Source: Dipteris shenzhenensis (taxonomy: Eukaryota; Polypodiophyta; Polypodiopsida; Gleicheniales). Taken from it: a stretch of DNA of 64,000 nucleotides. The notes below the pieces were generated by a model that saw only the letters and a program-made list of their open reading frames with translations, was not told the origin of the DNA and did no database searches. Position 1 is the first letter of the stretch. Each line of letters begins with the position of its first letter. Position numbers and translations under genes: made by a program. The DNA lies in assembly GCA_047967505.1 (NCBI GenBank), contig CM106541.1; one strand, written 5' to 3'. Positions 10,931 to 21,279 of the stretch are shown one piece after another.

Positions 10931-11441
10931 GAAGATGGAGATGATTATCCATATATTTTGGGTACTCTCCCCTAGGTTGTTTCCAAAAATGAATGGAATA
11001 AATGATGTGTGTTGGGTCAATAAGGCTCTCCGCCTTGGATAGTCATTCTAAAATGATGTATTGCTTTTATATTTATGGTGTTTAGCTCCATGTCCCTGAC
11101 TAGTCCTTGGAGCCAAGAGAGGGATGTACTGTGGGAGCCATGCATTGGCTTTGGTAGGTCTATTTATCAGGCATGGCATGTCAATTCTAAGATGTAGGTG
11201 CATTAGTCTCCTAGACCTCTGAGTTGGTCATGCATCCATGCATGATGAGCCTATGAGCCATGTTAGTTGAGCCTCAGAGTCTATATACCATGCTCACTAG
11301 CCTCTGAGCCATGCTCACTTGCCTCTGAGATAGGATGGGAGCCATGTCTATTTCTAGACTGTCATTGCATAGTTCGATGACTGTCATTGTCTTGTTCTTA
11401 ATTCCATTCCAGTAGTCTCTCATCTTGCCTTCATGGGGGGG
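10931..11441 (+). other. 3' noncoding region and polypurine tract of gag-only element
   Basis: Homologous to 723-1122 and 40660-41087 (shared 'gagccatgctcac..gcctctgag', 'ccattccagtag'). It contains the repeated word 'gagcc(t)atg' and ends in the purine run 'atggggggg' at the LTR. Confidence 0.6.
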
Positions 11442-11757
11442 TGTTAGAATATGAAGCCAAGTTGAGTCAGTTTGGTGTGTTCTAGTGTGTCCTATGGATG
11501 CCACATGTCACATTGGGAGCTATCCCATATGCATAGGTGTTCATATGTGTGTGTGTGCTCTTATATAAGAGCTGTACTTGTCTAGTGTCAAATCAATCAA
11601 GTATCAAGCTACAAGCTCTTTGGTCTACATGTGAGTACTTTCATTTATTCATTGCTTAGTCATTTCATTTTTATTTCATTATGTCTTTCTTTGAATATCA
11701 TTCTCTCTCTCCCTAACCTACCCCCTCTCTCTCCCCCTTCTCCACCATTTGCCTTCA
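11442..11757 (+). repeat. LTR1-family LTR (3' LTR)
   Basis: TGTTAGAATATGAAGCC at the start, TTGCCTTCA at the end, 316 bp. It contains 'cttatataagagctgtacttgtc' (TATA region) and a CT-rich U5. It is followed by 'cacac', with no matching upstream duplication available. Confidence 0.8.
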
Positions 11758-11772
11758 CACACCCAAGATCTC

Positions 11773-12085
11773 TAACTTTTTTTTTTTGCTCGAAAGAAAA
11801 TAACTTTTGTTAAGCATGAAATAAACTCCTAAAGCAAAGGTCAAGGGAAAATTACACCATGAAAAGCATGAGAAAAAACAAATATGCAAATAGGGCAAAG
11901 TCAAACTCTCATGTAAGAGACCTAGGAAAAATACAAGGCTGAGGCTGAAAGTGCCGCCTCAACCTTGTGGAGGACTCCAAGAAGGACAGAGAGCCGCTCG
12001 ACTCCCTGAACAAAATAGTCCTCCTAGTAGAGGCTCCCTATGAAGACCCCTGCATACCCCCCAAACGGCCCATACATCTTGGACT
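11773..12085 (-). mobile_element. 3' end fragment of a LINE C relative, minus strand
   Basis: Begins with a T-run (poly(A) on the minus strand) and runs parallel to 49346-49680: shared 'ctaggaaaaat.caagg.tgagg', 'aaatagtcct', 'cccctgcat..ccccaaa.ggcc'. Truncated at the G-run at 12086. Confidence 0.55.
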
Positions 12086-12594
12086 TGGGGGGGGGGGGGG
12101 GGGGGGGGGGGACCAGGAGCTTCCCACCAACATCCAGTTCTATCGTGACCACTTCCTAAGAGTATTGGAGGAGGGATTCATCATTAGACCCCAATATCTT
12201 GAGGATAGAGGAGTCTCACATGCATTGAGGATCGCCATTGGATAGATAAAAGTTTTGTCCCATCAACTGAGGATTAGGCGCTGCCTCAACCTTGTGGAGG
12301 ACTCCAAGAAGGACACAGAGCTGCTCCACTCCCTGAACAAAATAGTCCTCCCAGTAGAGGCTGCCTATGAAGACCCCTGCATACCCCCCAAATGGCCCAT
12401 ACATCTTGGACTTGGGGGGGGGGGGACCAGGAGCTTCCCACCAACATCCAGTTCTATCGTGACCACTTCCTAAGAGTATTGGAGGAGGGATTCATCATTA
12501 GACCCCAATATCTTGAGGATAGAGGAGTCTCACATGCATTGAGGATCGCCGTTGGATAGATAAAACTTTTGTCCCATCAACTGAGGATTGAGGC
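11956..12594. repeat. 327-bp tandem duplication containing long G-runs
   Basis: The block 'gcctcaaccttgtggaggac' to 'catcaactgaggatt' starts at 11956 and again at 12283. The copies differ by few substitutions and mainly in the length of the G-run (about 25 at 12086-12111 versus about 11 near 12415). Each copy joins a minus-strand LINE C-like tail to a plus-strand LINE B piece, so the chimera formed before the duplication. Confidence 0.8.
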
Positions 12595-12790
12595 CTATCA
12601 TTGAGGACGCGAGGTCTAGACACTAGAAAGTCTACGCATGCTTTGTAGCCTTTCCAAAGGCCTTTGACATTGTCCCACGATCCCGCATGATCAAGAGCTT
12701 GCAGGAGCTACAGATTCCAGAGACACTGATATGGGGGGTGATGAGCCTATATGAGTCAGCCAGAGGCAGAGTTCGTGCCCCGAGTGGTCT
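12112..12790 (+). mobile_element. LINE B fragments (ORF2 C-terminal pieces and RT motif A)
   Basis: 'ttctatcgtgaccacttcctaagagtattggaggagggattcatcat' and 'catgcattgaggatcgcc' match, inverted, the LINE B copy near 51960-52080, and the stretch occurs twice through the tandem duplication. From 12595 the reading becomes IIEDARSR and then CFVAFPKAFDIVPRSRM (RT motif A region) and SLYESARGRVR. The order is scrambled and no complete domain survives. Confidence 0.6.
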
Positions 12791-12794
12791 GTTA

Positions 12795-14260
12795 ATCTAC
12801 AAATATTTGTCCGGCTTGTAGGCCTGATGGTGTTTGGACTCTTCTTGATCCCAACTTGCTGCAGCCTGTGTGGATCATTTTTCCATGCAATTTGGGACTA
12901 TAGATCCTCCACAAGAGGTTCTTGCAGCACGGACTCGATTATTGCAGCATGTTTCTCCCATTGTCTCTCATGTTCAGGCTCTAGACCTGGAAAGTCCTTT
13001 CACTGAAAGAGAATTATCGGATGTGGTAAAATCCTATGGCAGATGGAAATCTCCAGGATGGGGTAGTCTTACAGTTGAATTCTTTCTTGCATACTAGGAT
13101 ATCCTCAAGTCAACTTTGCTGCATATGATTAACTATACATGGGAAAAGTAGTACATCCCGGATTCATGGAAAAAAGGGCTAGTAAAAATTATTCCTAAGA
13201 AGCAAATATGTGAATCCTTGGCTGATTGGAGGCCCATTACCCTTATGCATGTCATTTACAAGATCATCAGTAAAATGGTGGTGGATCGCATGAAAGGGTA
13301 TTTACATGATGGCCTTCATCCTGCGCAATATGGTTTTGTTCCTCGCAGGTACATTACTGATAATATTGCGGACGCCTACGTTGGAATAGAATATGCCAAA
13401 TATACTCAGCAGGATGTTTTGTTACTGCAAGTTGACATTGCCAAGGCATTTGATTTTGTAAACTATGCATGCATCGGGCTTTGGGAAGAAATTGCAGCAT
13501 ATTACTTATTGGCTTTACAGTGATAGCAAAGTTGCTTGCATGCGCTGTCTGGAGATATTTCTGAAGCATGGACCCTTTGTTGTTCGATCCGTTAGGGCTG
13601 TCCGCTTAGTGCAATCCTATATGCCATAGCCACACATCCCATGCTTCAATACATGGCCATCTCATAGCATTTGACGTGCTTCATGGTTTGAAAATTCAAG
13701 GGAGCAGTACTTTGATTGCTTAAGCTTATGCATAATATTCCTTTTTTACTCCTCAAAGTACAGATCATGATCTATCTTGCTTAATGCAGGCTTTATCTTT
13801 ATATGGGTTGGCGGCTGGTCTTCATGTGAATTTCTAGACATCTAAGTTATTGCCATTGGATTCAAAAGAGTGGCATACTCTTTTATGGCCAGGGGAAATT
13901 ATTCCACCCAATCAGATGGTTCATCATTTGGACTATCCTTTGGGTTGGTCGATTACTCGTCGCCAACAAGCTGACTGGATATTAGCAAAATTGGAAAAAA
14001 TGGTTGAATATTGGAAGCTGACAACATGGCCTCTACATGTCAGATTACGAATTATTCAATCGATTCTGGTAGCTTATATTCAATTTTACTTGCCTCTGAT
14101 AAAGTTCAGCAAGGCAAAACTTTCTTCTTTTATGTCCACCGTTTAGGAAACTTTTATTTGAGCAAGGCAAGAAGAGTTTGAGTTCACTCTCGCTATAGCA
14201 TCTCTGTTCGCTAGAAATGCACATGGGGTTAAATATCCTTAACATTCAAGTGCATATTCT
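12795..14260 (+). mobile_element. LINE D fragment D0 (RT part of ORF2)
   Basis: Runs parallel to the RT of the LINE D copy at 29380-30830: PFTERELSDVVKSYGRWKSP, LADWRPITLMHVIYKIISKM, HPAQYGFVPRRYITDNIA, LLLQVDIAKAFDFV, then past the active site to WPGEIIPPNQMVHHLDYPLGW and LNILNIQVHIL. Stops replace several codons. The active-site tyrosine-alanine remains but both aspartates are gone (near 13726-13737 it reads Y-A-stop-Y). It lacks both ends and is cut off by the LINE C-like piece at 14262. Confidence 0.75.
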
Positions 14261-14261
14261 T

Positions 14262-14836
14262 TCCCACAACCTTCACTATCGATCCCCAGTCTTGCGTGCT
14301 TATGGGATTCAAGGCCAGGAGGTCTCCCAGATTGAGATTTATGACACATTACCTCCATCCCATGCACACTCGCTATTGTCGCCAAAGGATAGTGTCCGGG
14401 AGATGGTCTCCAACATCATTGCTTGAAACATGTGGGTCGCCCAATGTAGTCATGTGATGGTGGGCCAGTAGGTCCCATCTATTGCTACCTAGTCACCATT
14501 TGGCAGGACATCATTTTCACTTTGCGCACCATCTGGGAGCATAGTACTCCAGGTTCATGTGCGGCCGCCACAAGGCGGGAGCGCATTTGCAAGGCTTGGC
14601 CTGTAGGCATGTTTTACACACTTTCCGCAAATGGTACTCGTTGGATGTATAAACTGCCACCCTGGCTATTAGCCCATGTTTTGGAGAGATCCGAGGCAGT
14701 GAGCTGGGCTCCCTGGAAACAGGTTTGGTTGACATCCAGTTTCTTTTCTTTCATCGTACATTATCATCGTTAGCTCCGGTTGGAAGCTAACTTGTATGGT
14801 GTTTTCAAGCATTAACATTTTTTCTCTCAAGGGGGG
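14262..14836 (+). mobile_element. 3' end of a LINE C relative (C')
   Basis: The C-terminal reading WVAQCSHVMVG, DIIFTLRTIWE, AATRRERICKAW and PPWLLAHVLE corresponds to the end of LINE C (WHIWTSRCAQTVG...PPWLFVHSL near 61100-61370). The 3' UTR ends 'ttttcaagcattaacattttttctctcaagg' plus A-run, matching the 139-bp insertion at 18751-18889. Confidence 0.6.
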
Positions 14837-14959
14837 AAAAAACGAGGTTCAAAGGCATACAAGAAAATTACTGACAATGCAGGAAGGAAGAATGGGAGGA
14901 TCAAGGCAAAGAGCAGACAGGGCAAGGTGAAGAGGACGTGCGTGAGGATCAGAGGGTAG

Positions 14960-16709
14960 ACAGAAGCAATGAATGAGGGTGGAGAGGATCTATGGCAGGT
15001 AACAAGTAGATTTATCCAAGTTACTACTATGGTTTGCACATGCACATATGTCACAATTGAAATTTTGCAAACCCCACAAGTTGTTATGATAGAGATGTAC
15101 TCCCGATGTAATTGTTGGGATATTTATGATCAAGGGCTTACTCTAGGGTGCATGTGTGCATCTAGTAGCAGTCAGGTGTTTTGGCTCCTTCATGCTCTTT
15201 CAAATCAGCGAAGCTTGATCTCACAGATAGCCCTTCTTCTTCCCTTCAGCTGGATCTTCTATGCCAGTTATGTTCAGCCTCTATTACAGATGTTCCTTCA
15301 TTGGGTTCCCCTTTGTTTGTTCTTTGGATTCTGCCTTTCAGGTTTCAGGTCTTCGACAGGTTCAACTGTTTGGGGTCTGTCTCTACTTATGGGCAGAGTT
15401 CTTTCTGCAGCTCATCTTCGTCGGTGGGCTGAAGCAGCAGTGGGTTCGGATTGTATTTCCTCCTTTGTCTTTCTGGGCAAAGGGTTTTATTATGCTCACT
15501 GTTCTTCAACTGATGTGGTGGAGCGACTTGTCAATCGTGCTGGTGTTCTTGGGGCTGGTTTCTTTGCTTATGCGATGCCCTGGGATCCACTTTTTGATCC
15601 ATCTGCTACCCTTCTGACACACTGTCCGGTCTGGATTACTCTCAAAGTGCTGCCTGTGCCTCTTATTCAGCATCTTCCTACTCTTGCAGCACTTTTGGGG
15701 AGGCCTCTTCATGTTCCGCGACATGAGTTCTTGCAATCTTCCCGTGATGTTCGCCTTTGTGTTTTGTGGGATATGATGCAGCCCGTGCCATCTACTTTGG
15801 ATCTTGATTTGGGATTTGCCCATCCGATGCGCATCAGGCTGCACTTTGCATCTTTTCCAACTGCATGTTATCGGTGCCGACAAGTTGGTCATTTTGCACG
15901 TGATTGTCCTTCTACATCCAGGACTACTCGTGACTACTCGTGCTCCTTCAGCTATCAAGGTTACTCTCCCTTCTCCTCCAGTTTCTGCTACAGCTTCATT
16001 GGAGAAGCCTTCTTCTACTGCTCCGAAGCACTACAGGAGGAAGGTAGATAAATCTTAGGTCAATCTTCCTCTTGCTAAAGAAGCTTAGGAATGTACCCCT
16101 GTTGTGCACCATCATCCTTCTTCTCCTCACGATATGGATGTGCCCCTTGCAGAGGGGATCATACAGGATGCTTCACATGCTCTCTCTCAAGTTGATATCC
16201 CGATTGAAGCTAACATGCTGACTCATGATTTATCTAATGCAGCTCTTTCATCCAATACTCCTTCTTCAGAGAGTACAGATATTGATCCCGTTCTTATGAC
16301 TGTGAAGATTGTGCCAGAGTCTCTTTCTATTCAGGATACAGATGTTTCTTTTTCTCTGGAGTCTTTTCATCCTATGTTGCAACAAGTTTTTGACCCTGTG
16401 ATTCAAAAATTCAGACTTCCAGCTTATAGTAAGAAGAATCACAAGGGCAAAAAACAAGTGGTTTTCATTGATGGTGCAGTCTCTTCACTGCATCAATTTT
16501 TACAAAGCAACAATCTGAAACTGGAGGATGTTTTGTTGATTCTCCTCCAGTTTGATCTTGTAACTTTTTACTTGGCTGCCTCATGAATTTTGCTCTGAGG
16601 CTTTACTTGTAAATTTTTTCTTTGTACTTTTTGGTGGGTTTTACCTCTTTTTGGGGTTTCCCACACAGAAATAAAAGATTTCACTAAAAAATGTGTGTGT
16701 GTGTGTGTG
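14960..16709 (+). mobile_element. ORF1-only LINE D relative (D1), with (TG)n tail
   Basis: A retroposon containing one LINE ORF1 followed directly by a 3' UTR 'aataaaagatttcactaaaaaa' and (TG)9. That terminal motif is shared with full LINE D copies, but no endonuclease or RT is present. The 5' limit is uncertain. This layout resembles half-LINEs (HAL1-type), which use a partner's RT. Confidence 0.6.
15133..16586 (+). pseudogene. LINE ORF1: DUF4283-like domain and CCHC zinc knuckle
   Basis: RNA-binding ORF1 of a plant LINE. One frame carries a DUF4283-like stretch (AHLRRWAEAAVGSDC, VFLGKGFYYAHCSS, GFFAYAMPWDP, CPVWITLKVLP, LGRPLHVP) and then the knuckle CYRCRQVGHFARDC near 15870-15912. Directly after it a 10-bp tandem duplication (actactcgtg twice, about 15932-15951) shifts the frame. 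The reading then continues as TRAPSAIKVTLPSPP, crosses TAG stops near 16056 and 16087, and stays open from 16104 to 16586 with a Ser/Thr/Asp-rich tail. No ORF2 follows. The N-terminal start is not clear. Confidence 0.65.
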
Positions 16710-16956
16710 GAAAGCTAGGAATCACAGAGTCTTTGGTGATCCAGTTTTTTTTTTACTTTTCTCTTTTTCCGTCATTCCTTGCAGCAATCGCTCTTCGATT
16801 GTTTGCAAACTCACTGCATAGATCAGGATGTATATTTGTCCTACATGGAAATTTTTGCTTGATGTACTAATTCCGCTTACCAGTTTTTTCTGGCTAGCTA
16901 TCTTGTAATATAAAGCACTCAAAGATTTCACTTTTAAAAAAAAGTATGTGTGTGTG
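16710..16956 (+). mobile_element. LINE D 3' end fragment (D2)
   Basis: The reading RNHRVFGDP followed by the Cys/Leu-rich end, and a 3' UTR closing 'caaagatttcacttttaaaaaaaag' plus (TG)n, as in the copies ending at 21870, 26197 and 31876. It begins right after the (TG)n of D1 and ends at LTR2. Confidence 0.7.
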
Positions 16957-17237
16957 TGTAGTGAAGCACACTTAGTGCTATCTAGAATCATGACACAAGT
17001 AATGATGCAATAGAAGGCGCTGCCCTCTTCAGGACGTGCCGATGATTTAGGAAGTCCCTATGATGTAGGTCTGATTGCCTTTGATGTAGGAGAGGCGCCT
17101 ATGATCTAGGTCACCCTCTCTCCCACTCTATAAATGAGAGGCTTCTCTCTCACAATCAATGGAACACACTTTTGGATTCTTCTTGTGTTCTCACCTCTTG
17201 TCATGATGCATCTCTTCTCTCCCACCACTCCCCAATA
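16957..17237 (+). repeat. LTR2-family 5' LTR (copia-type)
   Basis: Starts TGTAGTGAAGCAC within a (TG)n run and ends 'cccaccactccccaata'. Two bases later lies the PBS. It contains 'ctataaatgagag' (TATA box) about 110 bp before its end. It is near-identical over its length to 31873-32149. Confidence 0.75.
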
Positions 17238-17239
17238 TG

Positions 17240-17253
17240 TGGTATCAGAGCTC
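17240..17253 (+). other. primer-binding site of LTR2 element
   Basis: TGGTATCAGAGCTC, the plant copia-type PBS complementary to the 3' end of initiator-Met tRNA, two bases after the LTR. Confidence 0.8.
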
Positions 17254-17751
17254 TAGGTTCTAGAAAACACTTTAGTCCCCTAGTTGTCACATCCTTATCT
17301 TCTTCCCATCTCTCTCTTTCTTCATATTTTCTTCCCTCTTCTGCCCCAATTTTCGCTTAAGCTTGTTCTCCCTCGTTCCTACACCATTTCCTGATCCCTT
17401 TCAGCTGTAGTTTCCCCTTGATAGGGCACACCTCTCGCTCAGAGAAATTAGAGAAATATCCTCTCTGCTGCCCATGCCGACACTTACTCTGCCTGGCGAC
17501 CTCACGTCAAATTCTCCTTGCTGGAGACGAATTTCTCCTAGCCCTCCTAGCTGTTGTTGGGCGACCCTTTGAGGAAGATGCTGATGAACTTTGAGCACCA
17601 ATGCTCCAGTGGATGAGGAGAAATAGACAAAAAACCATTCGGGCTTGCTTAAGCTCTCCTGGGTGACATTGCGTCATTTTGTACCTGTCCATTTGCTAAT
17701 GGCCCTGGGCTGGTATACAAGCTTCACTGTCTTTAAAATCCCTCTCAAATT
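17254..17751 (+). other. 5' leader of LTR2 element, part 1
   Basis: C/T-rich untranslated leader running from the PBS to the insertion point of the LTR1 element. It continues at 19626 once that insertion is removed ('cctctcaaatt' joins 'tgcttcagg'). Confidence 0.6.
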
Positions 17752-18008
17752 TGAAGGAACATGGTGGAGAGGGAGAGAGAGAGGGTAGGCTAGGAAGAAA
17801 GAAGATAATACTCAAATGGAAACATAATGAAAGTGAAAGGAAATGGAATGAGCAATAGACCAAAATAGAAAGACTGACATTGATAAAGCTTGATGTAGAC
17901 TCCTTGATGTGTGTTGATGTGGCACGTGGCACTCACACATAAGACTCTACTAACACTCCTAGTAGAACACACTAAAAAACACACTCAACTTGACTTCATG
18001 TTCTAACA
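17752..18008 (-). repeat. LTR1-family 3' LTR of nested element
   Basis: Minus strand begins TGTTAGAACATGAAGTC at 18008, next to the purine run, and ends at TCA (17752-17754), 257 bp. Confidence 0.8.
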
Positions 18009-18750
18009 CCCCCCCATGAAGGAAAGGTGAGGGACTATTGGAATGGAACCAAGAACAGAACAAGACAATGACGGACTACTAATACATGCACCCCATGTAA
18101 CTCAGAGGCTAAAGTCTGAGCGTGTTCAGAGGTTGATCCAAGCACTCTCATGGCATGAGCTCAACATGACTTAGAGGCTCAACATGACTTAGAGACTCAA
18201 TATGAAGGAAAGGTGAGGGACTACTAGAATGGAACAAAGAATAGAGCATGACAATGATAGACTACTAATCTGTGCACCTCATGTAACTCAGAGGCTAAAG
18301 TCTGAGCATGTTCAGAGGTTGATCCAATCACTCTTATGGCATGAGACTTAACATGACTTAGAGGCTCATGTCTTAGCATGGCTACATAACCAGCTCATAG
18401 GTCTAGGAATATACCAACATCTTGGAGCTCGGCCATGCCTGATAAAAAGACCCTATCAAAGCCAATATATGGCTCCCACAACACATCCCTCTCCTGGCTC
18501 CAAAACGGGGTGACATAGAGCCATATACCATAGATAGCAAAACATCATTTTAGGAGGACTATCCAAGGCTGCGAACCTTTATTGATTCAAAGAGATTATT
18601 ACATTCAATTTTTTCAGGACTAGCCAACGTAGAGCACCCATATACATCAAGCTCATGAACATATTTTAGAAGACATATTCATCATCCTCATCTACCTCCT
18701 GAGGGAAGGATATATTTCAGAGATCAGCAGTGAGAGCAAAAGTTGGTGTC

Positions 18751-18889
18751 TAAGAAAAAGTGTTTCTTTGGAATAGGCCGGTTTTTTCTTTCAGTTGGTT
18801 TTTCCATACTCAGCACCTTCGGGGCTGCTGTTTTGTATGAAGTCTTTCAAGCATTAATAGAAGGTTCGTTTCTTTGGGAAAAAAAAAAG
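18751..18889 (+). mobile_element. 139-bp truncated retroposon (LINE C' 3' end) with 10-bp target duplication
   Basis: AGTTGGTGTC flanks it at 18741-18750 and 18890-18899. The body ends 'tttcaagcattaatagaagg', then a run of A (18879-18888), like the LINE C' end at 14800-14836. It split the end of the minus-strand gag. Confidence 0.75.
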
Positions 18890-18899
18890 AGTTGGTGTC

Positions 18900-19345
18900 A
18901 GAGTGTCATCTTCTTCTTCTTCACTCTAGTGGCAGCTGCAACCAAGTTAGCATGCTGCTCCTTGGATTGTCGTCTGGCAAGCTTTTGAAAACAACGGTCC
19001 TCTATATGGCCAAGCTTCTTACAGTATGTATATTTAAAAGGTTTGAAAGATTATTTACCCTTGGAATATAATGCCTGCTCCTTAAGGGCATCTTTGTGCC
19101 TTCATTCATGATCGAGAAGCATTGCAACCATTTCATCAAAGGACATATCCCGTGCTACTCGAAGCGCTGGTATGATATCATGAAATTGAGGAATATCCTC
19201 AATGCTAGAAAGGAGGACAGCCACCTGATCATCTTCTCCAACAGGGGCCTTCAAAGTAGCAAGTCGGGTGAGAGGGATCCCATATGATTCAAATGAGCAT
19301 TAAGAGAATCTTCATGCTTCATATGGAGCTTAAAGAATTTTTGTC
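18900..19345 (-). pseudogene. copia-type Gag remnant
   Basis: On the minus strand it corresponds to the gag of the copies at 1-722 and 10188-10930: SLNAHLNHMG-like motif, 'tgatgatcaggtggctgtc', the EIPQFHDIIPALRV-like segment, a knuckle whose Cys codons sit near 18985-19030, then acidic DEEEDD-like codons near 18915. Frame changes break it. It covers only the C-terminal half; the 5' half was deleted together with the end of the adjacent LTR. Confidence 0.65.
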
Positions 19346-19625
19346 TGATAATACTTAAATGGAAACATAATGAAAGCGAAAGGAAATGGAAAGGAGCAAT
19401 AGACCAAAATGGAAAGACTGACATTTATAAAGCTTGATGTAGGATCCTTGATGTGTGTTGATGTGACACACAAGTACAATCGTATATAGAATAGATATAC
19501 ACTAGAATACCAAAGTGTGTATGGGATATCTTTCAATATGACACATGGCACTCACACATAAGACTCTACTAGAACTCCTAGTAGAACACACTAAAACAAA
19601 CTCAACTTGACTTCATGTTCTAACA
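19346..19625 (-). repeat. LTR1-family 5' LTR, 3' part deleted
   Basis: Minus strand begins TGTTAGAACATGAAGTC at 19625. It lacks the CCTTCA end and runs straight into gag sequence near 19345. It differs from the sister LTR by an extra block (about 19475-19530). Confidence 0.75.
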
Positions 19626-19630
19626 AAATT

Positions 19631-20104
19631 TGCTTCAGGATGAGGTCTCCACTTTTCTTTGTTGTTACACTACAATTTTGGACAGTTTTGGTGATTGGAT
19701 GCTTGATGCAAGCTTGAAAGAGTGTTGAGGACGATTTACTGTCAGTAAACTTTCAGTTACTTATGTTTATTCAAAATGCCTAGCTCTTGTTTCTCTTCTA
19801 ATGCTTCATATGTAAAGTAAAAGAAAAGAAGAAGAAAGAAACACCTAGATATGTCAATAGGAAAGTGACAAAACTTGTGAAAAAAATGCCATACTAGGAT
19901 TCTCTGATTTCATTGCTTGCAATATGCACTTGTATGGCTGAGATTTATAGCCATTTGTAAGAGAGTAGACACTGCCTAATCATAAAGGTAAGACCCTCTC
20001 ATGGCTATCTTTAAAATAGACAAATTCAATGGCCAAGGCTTCCATACTTAGCAAATGAAATTTAAATTTGTGCTTATGAAGGAGAATTTGTCAGACTTAG
20101 TCAA
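19631..20104 (+). pseudogene. LTR2 element leader (part 2) and start of its Gag
   Basis: The leader continues to an ATG at 20001 that opens a copia Gag N-terminus: MAIFKIDKFNGQGFHT, a TAG stop where Trp is expected (TGG to TAG), then MKFKFVLMKENLSDLV. The frame is cut off after about 35 codons by minus-strand gypsy sequence. The rest of this element is not seen, although a second LTR2 lies at 31873. Confidence 0.6.
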
Positions 20105-21279
20105 GCCAGGGAATCCATTTGGTCCAAATAAAGGGTTCACATAAAAGGTCTGAGAGAAATCTGGAGTTTTCACACAAGCAATCTCTCCCAACACTTCCTT
20201 CACTCTATTGAACACTGCTTCACAATCCTCACTCCATTGCAGAGGTTCTTCTTTCATAGCTTGTTGCAAAGGATATAACAGCCGAGAGACTAAATGTATG
20301 AATCTTGTCATATACTTCACTTTCTGCACAAAAGTCTGAAACTGTTTAGATGTAGAGGGAGCTGGAAGTAAGATAAGGTCTTTCACGTTATCTGGATCAG
20401 GCTCAATGCCGTTTTGAGACACTATATATCCCAATAACTTTACTCTGGAGCATCCCAAATGACACTTTCGTGGATTGAATTGTCCTCCTGGTTCATCCAT
20501 TATGTGGCACACTTGATCCAGCCTCCATGCATGCTCTCTCTTGGAACTGTACACACATATAATATCCAGAAATGCTCTCACAAATTTATCAACGAAAGGG
20601 GCTAACACTTCATCAGTATCCTCCTGATACCATGCCGGTGCATTCTTTAATCCAAATGGAACTACTCTGTAACAAAAGCAACTCCAGGGTGTGATGAATG
20701 TAGTTTTGATTTGATCTTCCTCTGCAATTGAAATCTGGAAGTATCCAGAATATCCATCACACACACTGTACTTTTCATATCTTGCCACTCTGTCCAATAT
20801 ATCATCAATAAAAGGAAGAGGATAATGATTGCTTTTTGTTCCCGCATTGAGAGGTTTGTAATCATTGCATACTCTCCATCCTCCTGTGTACTTAGGAATG
20901 ATTACCACTGGATTGCCCCAATCTGAATGCTCCACTGGATAAATCAGCCCCGCTTTGAGCAACTTATTTAACTCCTCTCTTAGCACAGGCAAAAGCTCTC
21001 TGTGTGTCCTCCTCAATTTCTCAAAAACAGGCCTGCTACCTTCTTTTAGCTCAATGTACATTGGCTCACATCTGAAACCCCTGATCTCTTCATGTGAGGT
21101 AATAACCAGCTTTGGATACTGATGGATGACCTTCATATACTCCTCCTCCTCCACTTCTTCCAGACTCGAATTCAGCATGGACATCAATATCTCTTCTCTC
21201 TCTGTCTGGGAAGGTGGGGATTGCATCAAGTTATCCATGTCTTCAAGCTTACTCTCCTCCTTAGCTTCTTGTATCTCTG
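20105..21279 (-). pseudogene. Ty3/gypsy reverse transcriptase fragment
   Basis: One long minus-strand frame with the Ty3/gypsy RT order: spacer rich in Glu, FRCEPMYIELKEGSRPV, RRTHRELLPVLREELNKLL, GLIYPVEHSDWGNPVVIIPK, GGWRVCNDYKPLNAGT, HYPLPFIDDILDRVA, DGYSGYFQISIAEEDQIKT, VPFGLKNAPAWYQ, then FLDIICVYSS at the catalytic box, LDQVCHIMDEPG, KCHLGCSRVKLLGYIVS and the start of the connection domain (EPLQWSEDCEAVFNRVKEVL). The box normally reads (Y/F)xDD; here the second Asp is Ile (near 20545), so catalysis should be lost although the frame is open. Both ends are joined to unrelated elements: copia gag on the left, LINE D on the right. Confidence 0.85.

Larger units (their letters stand above)
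17752..19625 (-). mobile_element. gag-only LTR1 element with both LTRs and 5-bp target duplication
   Basis: Minus-strand element bounded by AAATT at 17747-17751 and 19626-19630. The order on the minus strand is: 5' LTR (19625 to about 19346), gag remnant, 3' noncoding region, purine run 'atgggggggt' (18009-18018) and 3' LTR (18008-17752). The end of the 5' LTR, the PBS, the leader and the gag start are deleted. It is nested in the LTR2 leader and itself carries a 139-bp insertion. Confidence 0.85.
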
